From the NCBI GenBank assembly GCA_000827495.1, contig KN817571.1, positions 62,001 to 126,000 on the forward strand: DNA of 64,000 nt. Direction: 5' to 3'. A program made the translations under genes and the position numbers. Within the stretch, counting starts at the first letter, position 1. Each line of letters opens with the position of its first letter. The notes below the pieces were generated by a model. It searched no databases and had not been told where the DNA came from. It worked only from the letters and a program-made list of their open reading frames with translations. The DNA comes from Hypholoma sublateritium FD-334 SS-4 (Eukaryota; Basidiomycota; Agaricomycetes; Agaricales; Strophariaceae). Below are positions 23,218-36,221 of the stretch, piece by piece.

Positions 23218-26049
23218 TAACACGTATCGATAATTCACGTGACTTGGAGTTTTGCCAATGATTCTAATCTAATCTAATCCATTAATTATGTACTTATGTA
23301 CATACGGATTAGGCAACTCTATATTTGCGATCAGCGCTGCAGCGAGCGCTAATTTTAAATTGCCAAAATGTCGAAATGTGTGAATAAGTGCCTAACACAG
23401 CGAGGAATCGAAAAGTGGTCGAAAAAGAGTCGCAATCTGGTAACTGCGGTCCGCGATTAAGTAAATGACAGTTATCTTCAAAGTATTCGAAAGAATCGGA
23501 TAGTTGTTTGTTGGCTCGTGTGCCCGTTTTTCCACAATAGGTGCTCGGCCGACTCCCCGTGGCTTTGAGCGATCAAATATGAACCCGCCGTATATGTGCG
23601 TGACTGACATGGGAACTTAGCGCAAACATGACCGGCTAGCCCCTATGATATCCATGTGTAGCACAGTTAGAATTCACCGCTTCCATGTGATTCTCATAAT
23701 GCTTGCCGTCGATTTGTACACTTGCCGTTCATTATTGACAAAGTATTCTAAATCGGCAGTGGACACGATGCATTGGTGTACATGTGGGCCATTCGATTCT
23801 ATTGACTGCTATAAGCACCTGTCTGTTTACCAGTTCCTTCTCACAGACAGAGGTGCAGTTTTCATCCTCTTCACTTCTTAATTAAAACGGCTGATTCGGC
23901 GACCCTCTTGGACAAGATAACCATCCATCTCAGATGTCGTCAAAGATATGATTCTGTTGTTTCTTTCTCAAATCAAATGAATACATGATATCATATCTAC
24001 TTTTGATCTACTTTCCCCGCCATATCTCGCTTAACTTTGTCATAACTTTAGCATAACCCGCCAGTTAACATCGTAATTTTTGATGAGCCTCTAACAATCA
24101 ACATATTGATCGTTTCAGACAGCAGTGAATTAAGCATAGCGATCTGTTGACTAGATCCATCTCATTCTGTAGTCGTTGAAGCTGCGTGACAGTTTTCAGC
24201 GCATATTTATGGCGGCCTGTCCATGAAAATCAGGAGATCCAGCATCAGACTACACAACGTATACTAATTATCATTGTCAAATCGGTATCCAAATAGACAG
24301 GTCGAGTAAGGGTATTGTTGTCCTTTTTATGTAGTTATAACTAGCGATCCTGTCAGTGGGTTGTGGATGGATTCTCCGCTGACAATTTCGCCAGGAAAAG
24401 TACGCGTTCTATGACTCGGAGAGATATAGAGGGCCCACCAAAAGCAATAACTATCAATAGTAGGCTCGTATTCCTAAAAGCTCCGTGGCGAGTCCATCAA
24501 TCTAAGACAATTTATAGCTTGATCCTCGTGCTCAAGTTGGTTCGTTCTTTACCTTTGACTTAAAAATATGCAAAAGAAGGACTATACTACCCACCGAGGG
24601 CGCCCATCGGTGATGGCGGTTCGCCTTTCAGACTCTGTTGAATATGTTTATAATATTACCGCATAAATATGGAGTCCAGAGACATACAATTACCTCCATA
24701 AAGCCTGGAGGTCGCAAGAAACCCAACAAGCACGAATACACTGCACACCATAGGCGCTGCTTTTGATTGACTTTAAGTCCTCGTCCCCTTTTCGCGGCAT
24801 TTGATATTACACACACGCATGGCACACACAGCAAGCCCACCGTCTTCTAAAATATCATCACCATGGGATTTTGGAATTCGGGAATGCTGAGCCTTGAGGC
24901 CTCTATTTTTATTCCTACGAAGGATTCGGAGGTCTTTGTCCTTGATATGCTCTGTCGAACAGCGGCGAAATGCTCTGCGAGATTTAAAATAGCCTAGATT
25001 GATGGTCATAGTCAATGAAGAACGTCCCAATCCTTCCTCTTTGATCTCATTGATATTCTTCTCCACGAGCGCTGCGGATTTATTGTCTGAGAAAGATAGC
25101 CTTCGATCGTCTTAGTCGCGTGTATGGACTCGTAGAAATGCAGGTGTATATCGGTCAATTTTTACAGAAAGTAAGCTACTACTTCCGCTATCATTGGCGT
25201 ACCGGCATACAGCACCTGTAGATGGCCCCGTTAACCGACCAGCGCCTTATCAGTGTTTGTATATCCTACAAGCCGTTTCATTATAATCGTTGAAATCTAT
25301 TCTCAGTTGAACTTTGTACTGAAAGTCTATTCTGTTACCCCGATTGGCCTTCTACGAGATGGAATAAGCCAACAAAACTCTGGGTCGTGCTAATTATGTG
25401 GACCGTGATATGGATCGCTCACCGCATTCTGTGGATTATCTAGGGTGGGCGATGTCTTGTCTCAGATATCTGGATGATTTGCTCATGATGGAGCTCTGTG
25501 ACAACTCTGGAACTCCAAATCTGCGAAACGGGTAGTTCTGAACCGCCACCCTACCCAGGCTCGCGTTTCCGGGTCAGATAAACACATAATCCGGAGCTTT
25601 GTTGATTAGCTTCGAAGTGGCAAAAAATGGTGCAAGATTACCATTATTTCCCGATTTAAGCGTTGAATTACTCTGCCTAAATTGGTAATTGCATGCTGGG
25701 AGAATTACAGCCGCAGCCCTGCATAGCGTTCCTTGCAACCTTGTCGCTCTAGCAGTAGCGGTTAGAACCAGCCTCCCGGTTTTAGAGCTTATCCCGAGCG
25801 CGGATCGCAACTTTCCGAACCACGACTATCAGGGCGTCTATAATCTGTGTGAGTGATATCATACCTTTCCTACATGGCATCAATCGGGTGCCATTAAAGC
25901 ACTTAACATTCTCAGCGGTTCGTACCGCAATTTTGTTGACTCGAATAGGCATTCACGCCAAAAGCAAGTATATAAAGCACCTCCTATCCGATTTAACTCT
26001 CCGTGTCGTCTCCACTTTCCATTGCGCTGCCCTCCTCCATTCCACTGCA
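23218..26049. other. AT-rich intergenic region, no supported gene
   Basis: About 2.8 kb upstream of the first WOPR gene. It holds only short open frames without motifs. A TCTAATCTAATCTAAT repeat lies near 23265. Long upstream regions are common for developmental regulators of the WOPR family, so part of this may be regulatory. Confidence 0.35.
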
Positions 26050-27150
26050 ATGCACCAGCCTACCTGTATCAACCTCCGTGTAAGGACGCCCGCCGACGCC
26101 CACACTATTTTCCACGGCGTCCACGAAGGTATTTTGCCTATGATTACGCGCCGACTAGACACAGAGGAGCGCCGGGCGATATCGTCGGGCTGCGTTTATG
26201 TCTGGGAAGAGCGCGGGGCAAGTGCTGAAGCAACTGGGGTGCGTATATGATATGGACCTAGTGCGGCACAGTAGCGCTCACTAACACAGCCTTATTTAGA
26301 TGGGCATCGAGCGCTGGACCGATTCTATCCAGTGGGGTCCAAGTCGCGTCAGAGATGTGAGCGGTCTCGTGTTATTTGCTTAGTTCTTGCTGACAATTAT
26401 CAGGAATTTCTGTTTTATGCGGAGAAGAGGGACTCACAAAACGAGATGGATCTCTCTCCGACATCGGATTGCTCTGATATTGTGTATGTACTGACTCGAA
26501 TATTTTGTCAGGTCACTGTGATCCTAACACGTTAGGCCTGCTTCTCCATTTCAGACGGCCACGAAGGCGAAGCTTTTACAGGCAGCCTCTGACAAAACAG
26601 ACATACTCTGTGTACGTTGAAACTCCACGGGGACGGCGAAAGTGGCATATGAGTGAGTCCAATATCCGCGCTTATTGTTTATCCTGTATGATCGCCGCTT
26701 TCACACTTACTGACGGGGCTCACATGTCATCCCTTTTTTTAGTTGCGTACTTTGTACCGGATACGATACATTTATTGCGCACCATCGATGACATACCGCT
26801 ACTCGCGGTACTCAGAATTCCCCGCGGAATGTATACAAGTGCTCGGACGTCGAAGACACGGCCCTCATTCTCAGGCCGTCCCCGTGTAAGTGTTGTATAT
26901 TTGGTCGAATTCTTGAGCCAGGTATGCTGAGGCGCAGATGCTTGCCAACTAGTACCCGAGCCCGCCTACACCCCCACTTCTAAGTGGCGGTGGTATATCA
27001 CCCTATGGTGCGGCAACCCTTGCTCCATTGGCGTACCTCAACAGACTTCCTCCTCCACGCCGGCATGTCTTGGATGAAATGGCACTGAACTCATTCTCAG
27101 CGGCCATTGCCCCAGAAGGCTTCCAAAGTCAACTCCGGTCGCACATGTAG
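26050..27150 (+). CDS. WOPR-domain (Gti1/Pac2 family) regulator, short paralog
   Basis: Six exons: 26050-26238, 26300-26356, 26404-26483, 26555-26652, 26743-26885, 26953-27150, giving 254 residues. WOPRa is nearly complete: TRRLDTEERRAISSGCVYVWEE, MGIERWTDSIQWGPSRVRD and EFLFYAEK. WOPRb carries LTKQTYSVYVETPRGRRKWHM then IAYF. WOPR proteins bind DNA through both halves and control dimorphism, mating and virulence in fungi (Wor1, Ryp1, Pac2). The spacer between the halves and the C-terminal tail are short; the tail (PSPPTPPLLSGGG onward) has about 65 residues and no Gln-rich domain. All joined phases are open, so it does not look like a pseudogene. It is a tandem neighbour of the longer paralog at 28794. 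Confidence 0.85.
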
Positions 27151-28793
27151 TAAAACGAATGCGTATTAATATCGCTGCCTACTCGCTTTCGTGTTGCAGG
27201 GGACGGGAGCTGTGCCCAATTCCGATCACATCTTCCTTCTCAGGCGACTTCTGGACATGTCATTTTTCTGTTTTAATTAATTAAGTTAAATGTGTACAAC
27301 AATCGAGCCAACATGGAATTTTTTGGGAAGATCCCTTTACTTTCGATGATCCATCTGTACTACTTAGATATCTATTGACACTGACATTTCACGTCCTGTA
27401 CATTTTACAACCATTTATCTAAAATATCCAGGTGTTACTTCGGACCGCGGCGACAGGCGACAGCGCTCTCTGTAAATAGAAGCGCTCGTTATCAAGAGAA
27501 GTCGTTCTGCACCACTAGTTGTGCCACTGCCTTCGGATCAAAGCCGATATACATGAAGGACGCCCGTCGTGCCCACAAACCAGCTGTGGGAAAGAAAATT
27601 AATGGAGAGCATACTTGACACGGACGTCCGATTGTATGTTCGATAAACGGCGCAAGTGGAGGCTAGTGGAGGATGCCCATGCGATGAATCCGGCGGCTCA
27701 GGTGAGTGGGCCCGGGTGCTAGGGACCAATATCATTGAATATGTCAAGCGACGTCTCGAAAAGTTGGTAGCATCCTTGTCCCTTCCTCCGCACAGTGCTT
27801 GAATAATGAAATATACGGCACCAATGTATTTTACATCTGCTGCACCCCGCACGTAGATTAAATTTTCGCCAGATCCTGCATTGGCCACCTAAACGCCAAC
27901 CAGGTCCCGCCGGGATTTAATTTTTGATCGCAAGCGCAAATGCCAAATGGGTGCACATGCTACCGTGGCGAACCCGAGAGAAACAGCAGCATGTTCGAAC
28001 GATCCCTTCTAGTCTACCACTGTGGCGGAGATTCATACTATACAGACTCCGAGAACATGACATTCACCCCGCCGCAACGGCAACCCGCGGCTGATTCTGT
28101 CATGGGAGTTTGGGGGTTCAAAGACTGCGAATGGAGCAGACTTCGGCGAATTGCGAATCACATTCGAGTCCAGGCTTGCCTGGGGCCGCCAATTGAGGTC
28201 GCCAGCCAGCATGGCGTAGAAGACCGGGGCCGGAATTCCTGCGTATGTAGAGGCGACAAGCAACCGTTGTATCGAAATTTGTCGACGGCAAGTAAGGGTA
28301 AGTCATGGTTGAAACGCTGACTGTTGGTTGACGGAGAGGTCCGATTGTTGCCAATGGTGACGTAGGTGAAAGGAAAAGCCCGCCAATCACGAAGGTGAAA
28401 ACTTGGAAGTCATGCTTGAGTCATGCACAAACTGCGGCCTAAAAGAGGGACAACACGACCCAGTACGGTAGGCATTTCGTCAGAGTCCATTGAAGCGACT
28501 GTTGCGAGAACATTGGGAAAGAGTGCAAGTAATTATGCAAGCTGAGGCGGAGGACGTATAGCGACACCCTGAAGGAACAATTCCCACCTTGGATAGGATC
28601 TGCATCTTGGAATTTGAGTTGTAAAGAATTAGAGTTTTGCGGAGGATCTCGATGTTCCGAAAGGGGAGGACGATCAAATGCGCAGGAACGCGGCTGATGG
28701 ATGCTTCCTCTCACAGGTTGAATTTAACATTGTGCAGGTTCACAGAGTACATAGTTCCCCACTTGCAATCCAACTACCACAACCTCCCTCTGA
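27151..28793. other. Spacer between the two WOPR genes
   Basis: About 1.6 kb with no recognisable gene. Open frames at 27538-27888 (minus), 27940-28320 (plus) and 28118-28390 (minus) overlap each other and show no domain. It is probably the promoter and long 5' region of the second WOPR gene. Confidence 0.35.
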
Positions 28794-30449
28794 ATGCAAC
28801 AGCCTACGTGCAGAAATGTCCGCATCCGTTCCACGAAAGATGCACACAAAATATTCGCTGCCGTCCAAAACGGCGTCCTCCACATGGTCACTCGTAGGCT
28901 AGACGCTGACGAACGCCTTGCACTCCGATCGGGCTGTATCTACGCTTGGGAAGAACGTGGTCCACACAGCGAACTGACTGGCCTTGGAATTGAGCGTTTC
29001 ACGGAGGGTCGCAGATGGTCGCCCTCTCGTGTTCGCGATGTTCGTGACGCCTTTCCATTCGTTTTCAACTCCAATCTGACTGGCTGACCATCCAGGAGTT
29101 TCTTTTCTATTACGAAAAATACACTCCCCCTGCGGAGAGTTTGCACAGGTATGAAATTTCCTTTCAAGTTATGAATCAATTCCGTCCTGAAAGAACTAAG
29201 TAATTTGTTACAAATAGTAATATGACCGAACGCGAACTTCAGCCTCCGCGAGATTGGGACCCTTTGGTCAAGCAGACGTACTCAGTGTGGGTGCAGACTG
29301 ACAAAGGCCGCCGAAAATGGCACCTCAGTGAGTGGCGTTCTCATCTGATGAGTAAACGTTTAATTGTTCTTCCGTCCAGCGGCATATTTTACTCAGGCGA
29401 CCATCGATCAGCTAGGCAGCATTGACGACAATCCCAACCTTCGCGACGTTGTGGTTGAAGATGGCATGTTCAAAAGTACCCGAGTAGGCAAGACTCGAAC
29501 TAAGACTGACGACAACAGTCGATCCGATGGAGGCTCAAAGTCATCGTCCAGCAGCTCTGCTCGCACTTATGCCCCATTTCCGACTCCTTACCAATACCAC
29601 CCGCAAAACGACGCAGCCAGCGCAACACCAGTACTTATGCATGAGCCTTATCAGACACGTCAACAGGACTCGACAGGGTATGAGCAGACCCCTTCTCCGA
29701 TAACGACTCACTCTTATCCGGCTGATCACACTTCATATTCCCAATCCAACACACCTGCCGTTCCAGGCCCGTACCTTTCGTCTGGGTATGCCATAAGCCC
29801 CAGTTCAATGAGTCCAGTGACCAGCCATTCTAGTCACCTTCCGAGCTACCAGATGACCTCCCTGCACAGCACAAACCCGGGCGCGCCCTACTACCCGTCG
29901 CCGAGCTCGCATTCGCAATGGGAGGGCAATGGCAGCGCACCGTACTACCCACGGAACGACCAACACCAACCGCCGAGCGGCATGTCGAGCTCGAAGCCGT
30001 CTTCTTTTCCCGCGTCCTCCAGCTACAGACTGAACGGGGCTCAAACGCCCGCATCGCCTCATTCTCCGTACCCGGCGCCATTCCCGGCGGCAAACGTGCA
30101 CAGTGCGGGGAGCCCTGTTTTCTCGCCCTCGTACTCGCTGCACGCAGCGCTTGCACTGCCGGGGAACGGGGACTTACCTGGGGGCGGCGCGTCCGGGCCC
30201 CCGCTGTCCCCCCTGCACATCCCGGACCGGGCGCACAGCAGCGCGGGCTCACACAGCAGCCTGCCTTACGCGCAAGGCACCCCGGGGAGAAACGACGCAT
30301 CCATGGACGCAGGTGGCGACGACGGCGCGTCCGAGGGCAGCCTGCTTGCGCCGCTCTCCCTGCTACGCCCGCCCGTGGTCAAGTACGTCAGGGATATCCA
30401 GGACGAAAAGATCCTGCGCCGGCTGCGGGAACGAAACTCGAACTCCTGA
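28794..30449 (+). CDS. WOPR-domain (Gti1/Pac2 family) regulator, long paralog
   Basis: Four exons (28794-29039, 29096-29148, 29218-29327, 29380-30449) encode 492 residues. The N terminus matches the upstream paralog (M-x-QPTC-x-N-x-R-x-R, then TRRLDADERLALRSGCIYAWEE and GIERFTEGRRWSPSRVRD). WOPRb is LVKQTYSVWVQTDKGRRKWHL followed by TAYFTQATIDQLGSIDD. About 320 residues of low-complexity Ser/Pro/Tyr/His-rich sequence follow, ending in a charged helix (VKYVRDIQDEKILRRLRERN). This is the normal layout of fungal WOPR master regulators, in which the disordered tail drives transcription activation and condensate formation (known for Wor1). Introns 1 and 3 lie at points equivalent to introns in the shorter paralog, supporting duplication. 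Confidence 0.9.
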
Positions 30450-31471
30450 GTGGAGTTGGGGAGCCCCGTAGGTCGGCGGTGGTCGCCCGTTGCAGCTGTC
30501 CGTTCTGACTTATTCTGGCTTGTTCTGATGTGGTCGCACCTTCGCAAAGCGCCCGTCGGTGAGCCAGTGCCTGTGTCCCGTTTCCCCGTTTCCCCTCCCA
30601 GCCCTTCCCCCTAGAACATCGCTCATTCTGGCCAAGTACGTGATCCCGGCGGCCGACTACAACAGGCCCTCCATGCACATCTCTCTCTGGTTTCTTTCTC
30701 GTGATTGCTTTGTCCTTGTCGCTTACGGCGTATCTGCCATATGTATCTTCCTCTTCACGTTTGCTTCCTTGCCCCTGTTCTGATGGTGGCTCTGCATTTT
30801 AAATAGCATTGCTATCGTAGATCCTGTATCATTAAGCATTCCTTGCCCAACAGGAGTCATCGCCTCTGCCTACACCCACAATGCGTGCCACATCGGCTAC
30901 TACTACGCGCAGTGAACCGCACCTTCTTCTTAGAATGGGTTTCCTATGTACCATGTACTCTACACTGTCAATTACCAGCCTAGTGCAATTATATTGAATG
31001 TCGAAGGTTGCAAGGCCTCACTAGCTCCCTCGCCAACATGACGGCCATGAGGCACCGTATCACTACGCTCACTAAACATAAGTCGATTTCCCATCGCACT
31101 CTAAATAGTTACGGTATTCAGGCAGATCGATGACGGGACCACAGGGGACCACGAGTGTAATAAATATTTTATTCTTATTGGCTGTACGATAGTTTCGCGT
31201 GGATGAGGGGTTGTTAAGAAACCTAAAACTGGTATTTTGATCCATATGAAAACCGCAAGACTGTAGACTGTTTATTCGACGGTGGTGATAGATATGATGC
31301 GATAGTTGTGATATGACGAATGCATGTGTAGATTATATGCTGAAAACAAAGCGTGAACAAGAACGGGATGCTTCCAAAGGGAAAGTGAGGATATTATACA
31401 ATTCGTACAGGTGGCATGGAGCATCGGCGGACTGAAATCAGTGATACGAAGTGATATGGTGTATTCGCGGG
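30450..31471. other. Intergenic region between convergent genes
   Basis: About 1 kb with pyrimidine-rich sequence near 30559-30780, probably the 3' UTR of the long WOPR gene, then AT-rich sequence. No gene is supported. Confidence 0.4.
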
Positions 31472-32663
31472 TCACCACTCAAATTCCCTGATACCGTTTT
31501 AGCAACGAAACGTACACGACGCAAAGGCAGTTTGACATACCCTGTACACTTCGCGAAAAGATAGTCTTTTCCATTTATATGGATCATACCATCCTTCAAT
31601 ACACACTTCCACTTGTTCTTGACACGGGCCACCTAGAACGGGAAAATCTCAGCCCTGGACTCAGCCGAAAAGTGACATGTGTATCGACCTTGTCATATGT
31701 GCAGAAGACGATATCAGTTTCGCCGGCTGCGCCTTCCTCGTCTTCATCGTCGCCTTCTGTGTCATCGTCATCTAGATCGCTATTAATTGCTTCCGAGTCA
31801 AGAACCGCAGGCTGCGAAGGGCCCGCTGGCTGGGGAAGAGAGGGATGTGCGCTTCTGGGAGCGAACGCCCCTGAAGGAGGCGGACTTGGTGAATTTTCGT
31901 CGCCGGAGGACTCCGAAGGTCCGTCCACCTGTGGGATACGTTGCGCAGGCTGAGTTGTCGTCGCGGGTGCATAAGGACGGGAAGTTCCAGCGCCAGGCTG
32001 AGTTTGACCGTTTCTAGAAAAGTTCATTATGCCCGCCTGTCCCATTGGATGCTGAGTTGTTGCGACAGGGGGTGGCAGCTGTCGGTTTCCGTTTATATTA
32101 GGTCCGGGGAGAGGTGGGAGGGAGTAGGTGGTGTTGTTTAACATGTAACGATTCTCGACTGGCTCCGACTTGACTGCTGGTTGGCTGGGTGCAGCCACCT
32201 GTGCGTATGGGTTGTGGCCGCCTACGTAGTGAGGCGCCATCATGTGCATAGCGTGCGGGTAGGGATGGTGCTGTTGTTGTTGTTGCTGTTGTTGCTGTTG
32301 GGCAGCCGCAGCCGCAGCCACAGCTGGATGAGTAGCGGACGGGCCAGAGATGGTAGTAGGATTCTCAAACTCTGCGACATGGGAGGCGATGACTTTGCTT
32401 TCCCATTTCTATGCAACATGAGTAGTAATTGACATATGTTCAGAATCGTGCGTCAGGATGATTGAACTCGAACTTACGTGCTGCAACTCAGCTAGGACGT
32501 CCTCTGCGACGCCATACTCTTCGAACTCGGGCTTAATGGCATGGATGACCTCGTCTATCACAGCTCGGTAGATAGCAGGCTCATGGAAGACATCGGTGTT
32601 AAAACCAATTTGCCTACTACAACAAGGGGTTGGTGATTAGCTCACCACTATCTTATTCGACAT
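31472..32663 (-). CDS. TOA1: Transcription initiation factor TFIIA large subunit
   Basis: Five exons: 32646-32663, 32478-32579, 31689-32408, 31541-31632, 31472-31487, giving 315 residues. The first exon (18 nt) encodes MSNKIV and joins PAIYRAVIDEVIHAIKPEF, the N-terminal four-helix-bundle region. A long variable spacer contains an Ala6-Gln10-His2 run. An acidic stretch (DLDDDDTEGDDEDEEG) leads to the conserved C-terminal beta-barrel half DIVFCTYDKVARVKNKWKCVLKDGMIHINGKDYLFAKCTGEFEW. The final 16-nt exon supplies EFEW. TFIIA stabilises TBP on TATA DNA; the small subunit is not in this window. Confidence 0.95.
32271..32325. repeat. Coding poly-Gln/poly-Ala microsatellite in TFIIA gene
   Basis: Ten CAG/CAA codons (32271-32300, read on minus) follow six Ala codons (GCN, to about 32320). 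This falls in the nonconserved TFIIA spacer and is likely length-variable between strains. Confidence 0.75.
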
Positions 32664-33411
32664 TAGTCGGGCGTTGTGCGACGGCGGCTGCACGGATTTC
32701 AACCTCTGTGATGTCCGACGGCGACGTGGGGGGAGGCAAGGAAAGGCTCCCTTTTATACATCATGCAAATCCCACCAAACCCAGGAAAGTTCAAACTCCG
32801 ATCTATAATGATCATTCGTAATTCTCACGCACGGACCAGCTACCAGCCCAAAAAAGGAAGTCCGAGTCTTTCCCGAGCATCTCCCCTCAGGCCTTTCCAT
32901 CGAAGATTAAGAGAAAGAAGAATGGCAAATTGTCGACAGAATAATATATAGGTAAGGCCCATTAGGGTGACCTTCTACGATGCTTCATAAGTACTGAATA
33001 CCAAACTTTGCGCTATTGACAATCTACGCACAATTTGGTGGCTCATTCAGTCCAGCGCTTGATTCATCTGCTTTCAATTAAAGTACACATGTTTCTGGCA
33101 GCTAATCCACAGATTTCAGATTGCATATAGATCCGCGATTCTCAAGATTCGATATCCCGTAAAACTTTAAAACTTAATAAAAGGTTCTATTTAATTGCGC
33201 CCACAAAAGTACTGTCGGATTGGAAATTTTCAAATGGGTGAGTCTATAATAATCTGTGTTTAAAATACTCTGTTTTGTTTAAAAGGGAAGTCCGTTGGCA
33301 CTTACTGGCTCAGGCTGCTGCTAACAGCGTGCTCCAGGCAAGGAAGATGCAATTATTAAAATTGGCCGCGTGTACGTAATAGTCACCGGAGTTTTTACTC
33401 ATCAAGTAACC
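32664..33411. other. Intergenic region, nothing assigned
   Basis: About 750 bp between TOA1 and the first tRNA gene. It holds the TOA1 promoter and AT-rich sequence without motifs I recognise. Confidence 0.4.
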
Positions 33412-33485
33412 GGTTCGATGGCGTAGTTGGTTATCGCATCTGTCTAACACACAGAAGGTCCTCAGTTCGAGCCTGGGTCGAATCA
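33412..33485 (+). tRNA. tV(AAC): tRNA-Val (AAC)
   Basis: A 74-nt cloverleaf. The acceptor stem GGTTCGA pairs with TCGAATC (one G-T). The D arm is GCGT...TCGC. The anticodon stem TCTGT/ACAGA holds the loop CTAACAC, giving anticodon AAC. The T arm is CTCAG-TTCGAGC-CTGGG, and the discriminator is A. No intron is present. A TTTTT run directly downstream is a Pol III terminator. A second, identical copy lies in opposite orientation at 36345-36418. Confidence 0.95.
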
Positions 33486-33800
33486 TTTTTGCATTTTTTA
33501 TCTACTTGTGCACTGAAAACTCACTTTCCACCTTCCACTGTTCCACTCCAGACTAGCAGAGTCCAGACCCCAATGGACGATGACGATGTGATGCCCCAAG
33601 GTGCCATTACATACCCGTGGAGCACCAGGGTCCGGCCCCAGAGAACACCACTTCGTGTATTTACGATTTGATGAATGACGCATATGCCATATAAGTCTGT
33701 TTTTCTGCCAGTGCGAATGTCATAAATAGCTTGCAGCACAAGCTCCACTTGACCGAACAACTGAGTACCCCAAAGCCCCTTGTTTACCACTCTGAGCTCG

Positions 33801-34329
33801 ATGCCTCTTTTCAGCTCCAACAGCAACGAATCTGCCAGGCGCGCCAGCGCCGACGGCCAATCCCCGACCAGGAAGAAGAGCATCTTCTCCTCCGACCGCA
33901 ATTCGCCACCTCAGTCCACAGGCGGCGGTTCTGGTTCTGGTTCTGGTTTCTTCCAGCGCCGACGGTCCAACTCTGAGAGCAGCAACAACAACAACACCAA
34001 GAAGAATGGCTTTTTTGGCATCGGCCGTAACAATGACATGGAAAACGAGCCTTCGATTCGCGCAGCGCGGGACATGGTCGCAAACGCTGAGGCTGCTGAG
34101 AAAGACGCCGACCGCGCATTGATCGAGGCCCGTCAACGTGTCCGGCTCGCCCGTGAGCATGTCCAGTCGCTGGAGCGAGAAGCGCGCGAAGAGTGAGTGG
34201 TGTTCTATTCTGTTGAAGGGGTCGAGGAGCTGATTCATTGGATCTAGTGCGAGACGCGCCAAAGCTAAGCAAGCGCAAGCAAAGATCGTCAGTAAAAGTG
34301 CGAAAGGCCTAGGCCGTCACGATAATTGA
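33801..34329 (+). CDS. Small hypothetical protein with C-terminal coiled coil
   Basis: Two exons (33801-34192, 34248-34329) encode 157 residues. The N-terminal half is Ser/Asn/Gly-rich and basic, with motifs such as RRASADGQSP that could be phosphorylated, followed by a GSGSGSG run. The C-terminal half (from about residue 90) is Ala/Arg/Glu-rich and predicted by eye as a long helix or coiled coil. It ends in a Lys-rich tail. I do not recognise a domain. It lies between the two tRNA-Val genes and is convergent with palC. Confidence 0.65.
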
Positions 34330-34579
34330 ATCCTGTATTCGTGCCTGCCTGACCGGATATCTTATACCACTGATATATACCTGTTTTTGTTACGTTCTTC
34401 TGTTCTTCCATTTGTCTGTAATCCGTAGTTCTTAGTGATGACCCACGATACCATATTGTAAATTAAATGCCGAATTTGCGAAGATCCATTGAGACCGAAA
34501 AGTTGTTACAAAGATATACACTGCAGTGAAAGGGGTATGATGACTGTCGCATTGGAAAATCGCTGATGATGCTCACTAT

Positions 34580-36221
34580 TTAGAAATAAGATCCTGCTCC
34601 AGCATAGTTTCCACCTGGCGCTGGGGGTGCCCGAGGCTCGTCCTTTCCGTCCATCTGCGCAGAATCTATATCCAACTGCTCCGCTTTTCTGCGGGTATAT
34701 TCCAAGGACCCCGGCCCGAATGCAGGAAGCGGTGGACTGTATGGCTTTGCCGGGATCGCAATTCGGCCACCTGGGATTCGTGATTGTAGTTCTTGTTGCG
34801 TCGGCACAGATTGGAAGTGAAGCTATAAATTCATCAGGAATGGCTATAATTAAGTGAAATGAAGAAACGAACCGTGTCGTTCATCTTCTTGTAATATTTA
34901 AAAAATAGGTTGACCTTTTCCAATTCCTCGGTGACAGTGGCCTTCCAGCGCTCCTCCTTATCCTTATCAGCCTGTCCGAACGACGGGAACTTTCCTGTAT
35001 CCTTGATTTCGTCCAGCTCCTTCTTCGCCCACTGGAGGAACCCGACGGCGTCTCCCCCCCTTTCTGTACCCCCTTTCTCGCCTGCTTCGACCCCGAGCCA
35101 TTTATGCGATAATGCACTGTGGAGGGTGGCCTGGTTCCCTAAATAATGTCGCAAATCCGCGGAGACCTCCTTGGGCGAACTTCCCATGAGTCCTTTGCCG
35201 CTAGATGATTTGGTTGACCCCGGTGTCTTTGCTAAAAGCCGCGCAGACGAGTAAAAAGACGCGCATTCGATGTGCAGCTTGGCTAGTAATGCCGGCGGGG
35301 GGTGCGATTTAGGTAACGGAGGTCCCGGGGAGACGTTGCTCTCATATGCGGATTTGGATAATAGCCGCCGGATGGCAAGAGTCTGGGCATCAGCCAATGA
35401 CATTCTGCGAAAGGGAGGGGGGTTAGAGTGGCATTTGTGGTGAAGCTAGAGCCAAGGGCGACACGCACTTCGCCAACGCGCTGTTGACCTCGCGACTGAC
35501 GTCGGGGGGACGTTGAGGACCAGGAGGCCCCGTTCGATTGGTTTCCCACTCCGATATTACGGTATTGCTGATGAATGTGAATATGCCACTCGCCCTGCAC
35601 AGGAAGTCGACGGCGACGTTCAGTTTCTCGTCCTTGGCCTTGCGATCTGCGTCGGAGATCGCGCGGTCGTGCTCGTAGATCCCGACGGACGTGACAATAG
35701 AGTAGGCGAGATTCGAAAGCGCAAACGCGTTTGTCAATAGCGAGAAGGCGTAGTCAGCGTACAAGCCTGGCACGTCCATCCTGGGAGAAGATCTCATGAT
35801 GTTGGCGGTCAGAGTCGTTCGCCAACTGAAGGCTAAGACGCATCTGTTCAATCAGCTTGAATTATGTCGGTGGGAAGGTGGTGGACTCACTGGGTTCGGT
35901 CTTGAGACCAATTTCATCGTGCGTTGCGCACACCATAATGCCCCGCAGTTGTGGCAGATACTCTTCAACAATCTGCGATAGATCGTAGTGGCTTCAGAGA
36001 TCGCAATATGCTACGACGAATGAGCAACACACCTTAATGAGCGCTAAGAAATCCTTCTCCCCATGATCAGTTCGTTTGCTTTCCTTCAGTATGCCGCGTA
36101 GGTTAGCTCTCGTCTGGGTCGCTTCAGGAATGTGGTGGGTATAAGCTTTATCACTGCTGTAGTCATCACAGAAGTCTGAGAAAGACACGGCGCCCGTAGT
36201 CGGTAGTTCGTATAAATACAT
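34580..36221 (-). CDS. palC: pH-response protein PalC-like, BRO1 domain
   Basis: Five exons: 36033-36221, 35891-35972, 35469-35832, 34873-35404, 34580-34822, giving 469 residues. It opens MYLYELPTTGAVSFSDFCDD, a PalC-type start. The BRO1-like helical fold covers most of the protein, including LTNAFALSNLAYSIVTSVGIYEHDRA, the following DRKAKDEKLNVAVDFLCRASGIFTFISN and LLAKLHIECASFYSSA. The C terminus has a Pro-rich tail with GGNYAGAGSYF. PalC helps ESCRT-III-based activation of the PacC/Rim101 ambient-pH pathway at endosomal or plasma membrane sites by binding Vps32. An in-frame GTG upstream (36266) is not used here because an ATG follows. It is convergent with the small gene ending at 34329. 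Confidence 0.87.

Noticed and set aside
28637..28902. Plus-strand frames overlapping the start of the long WOPR gene
   Set aside because: They are other-frame shadows of the first exon, whose frame carries the WOPR motif.
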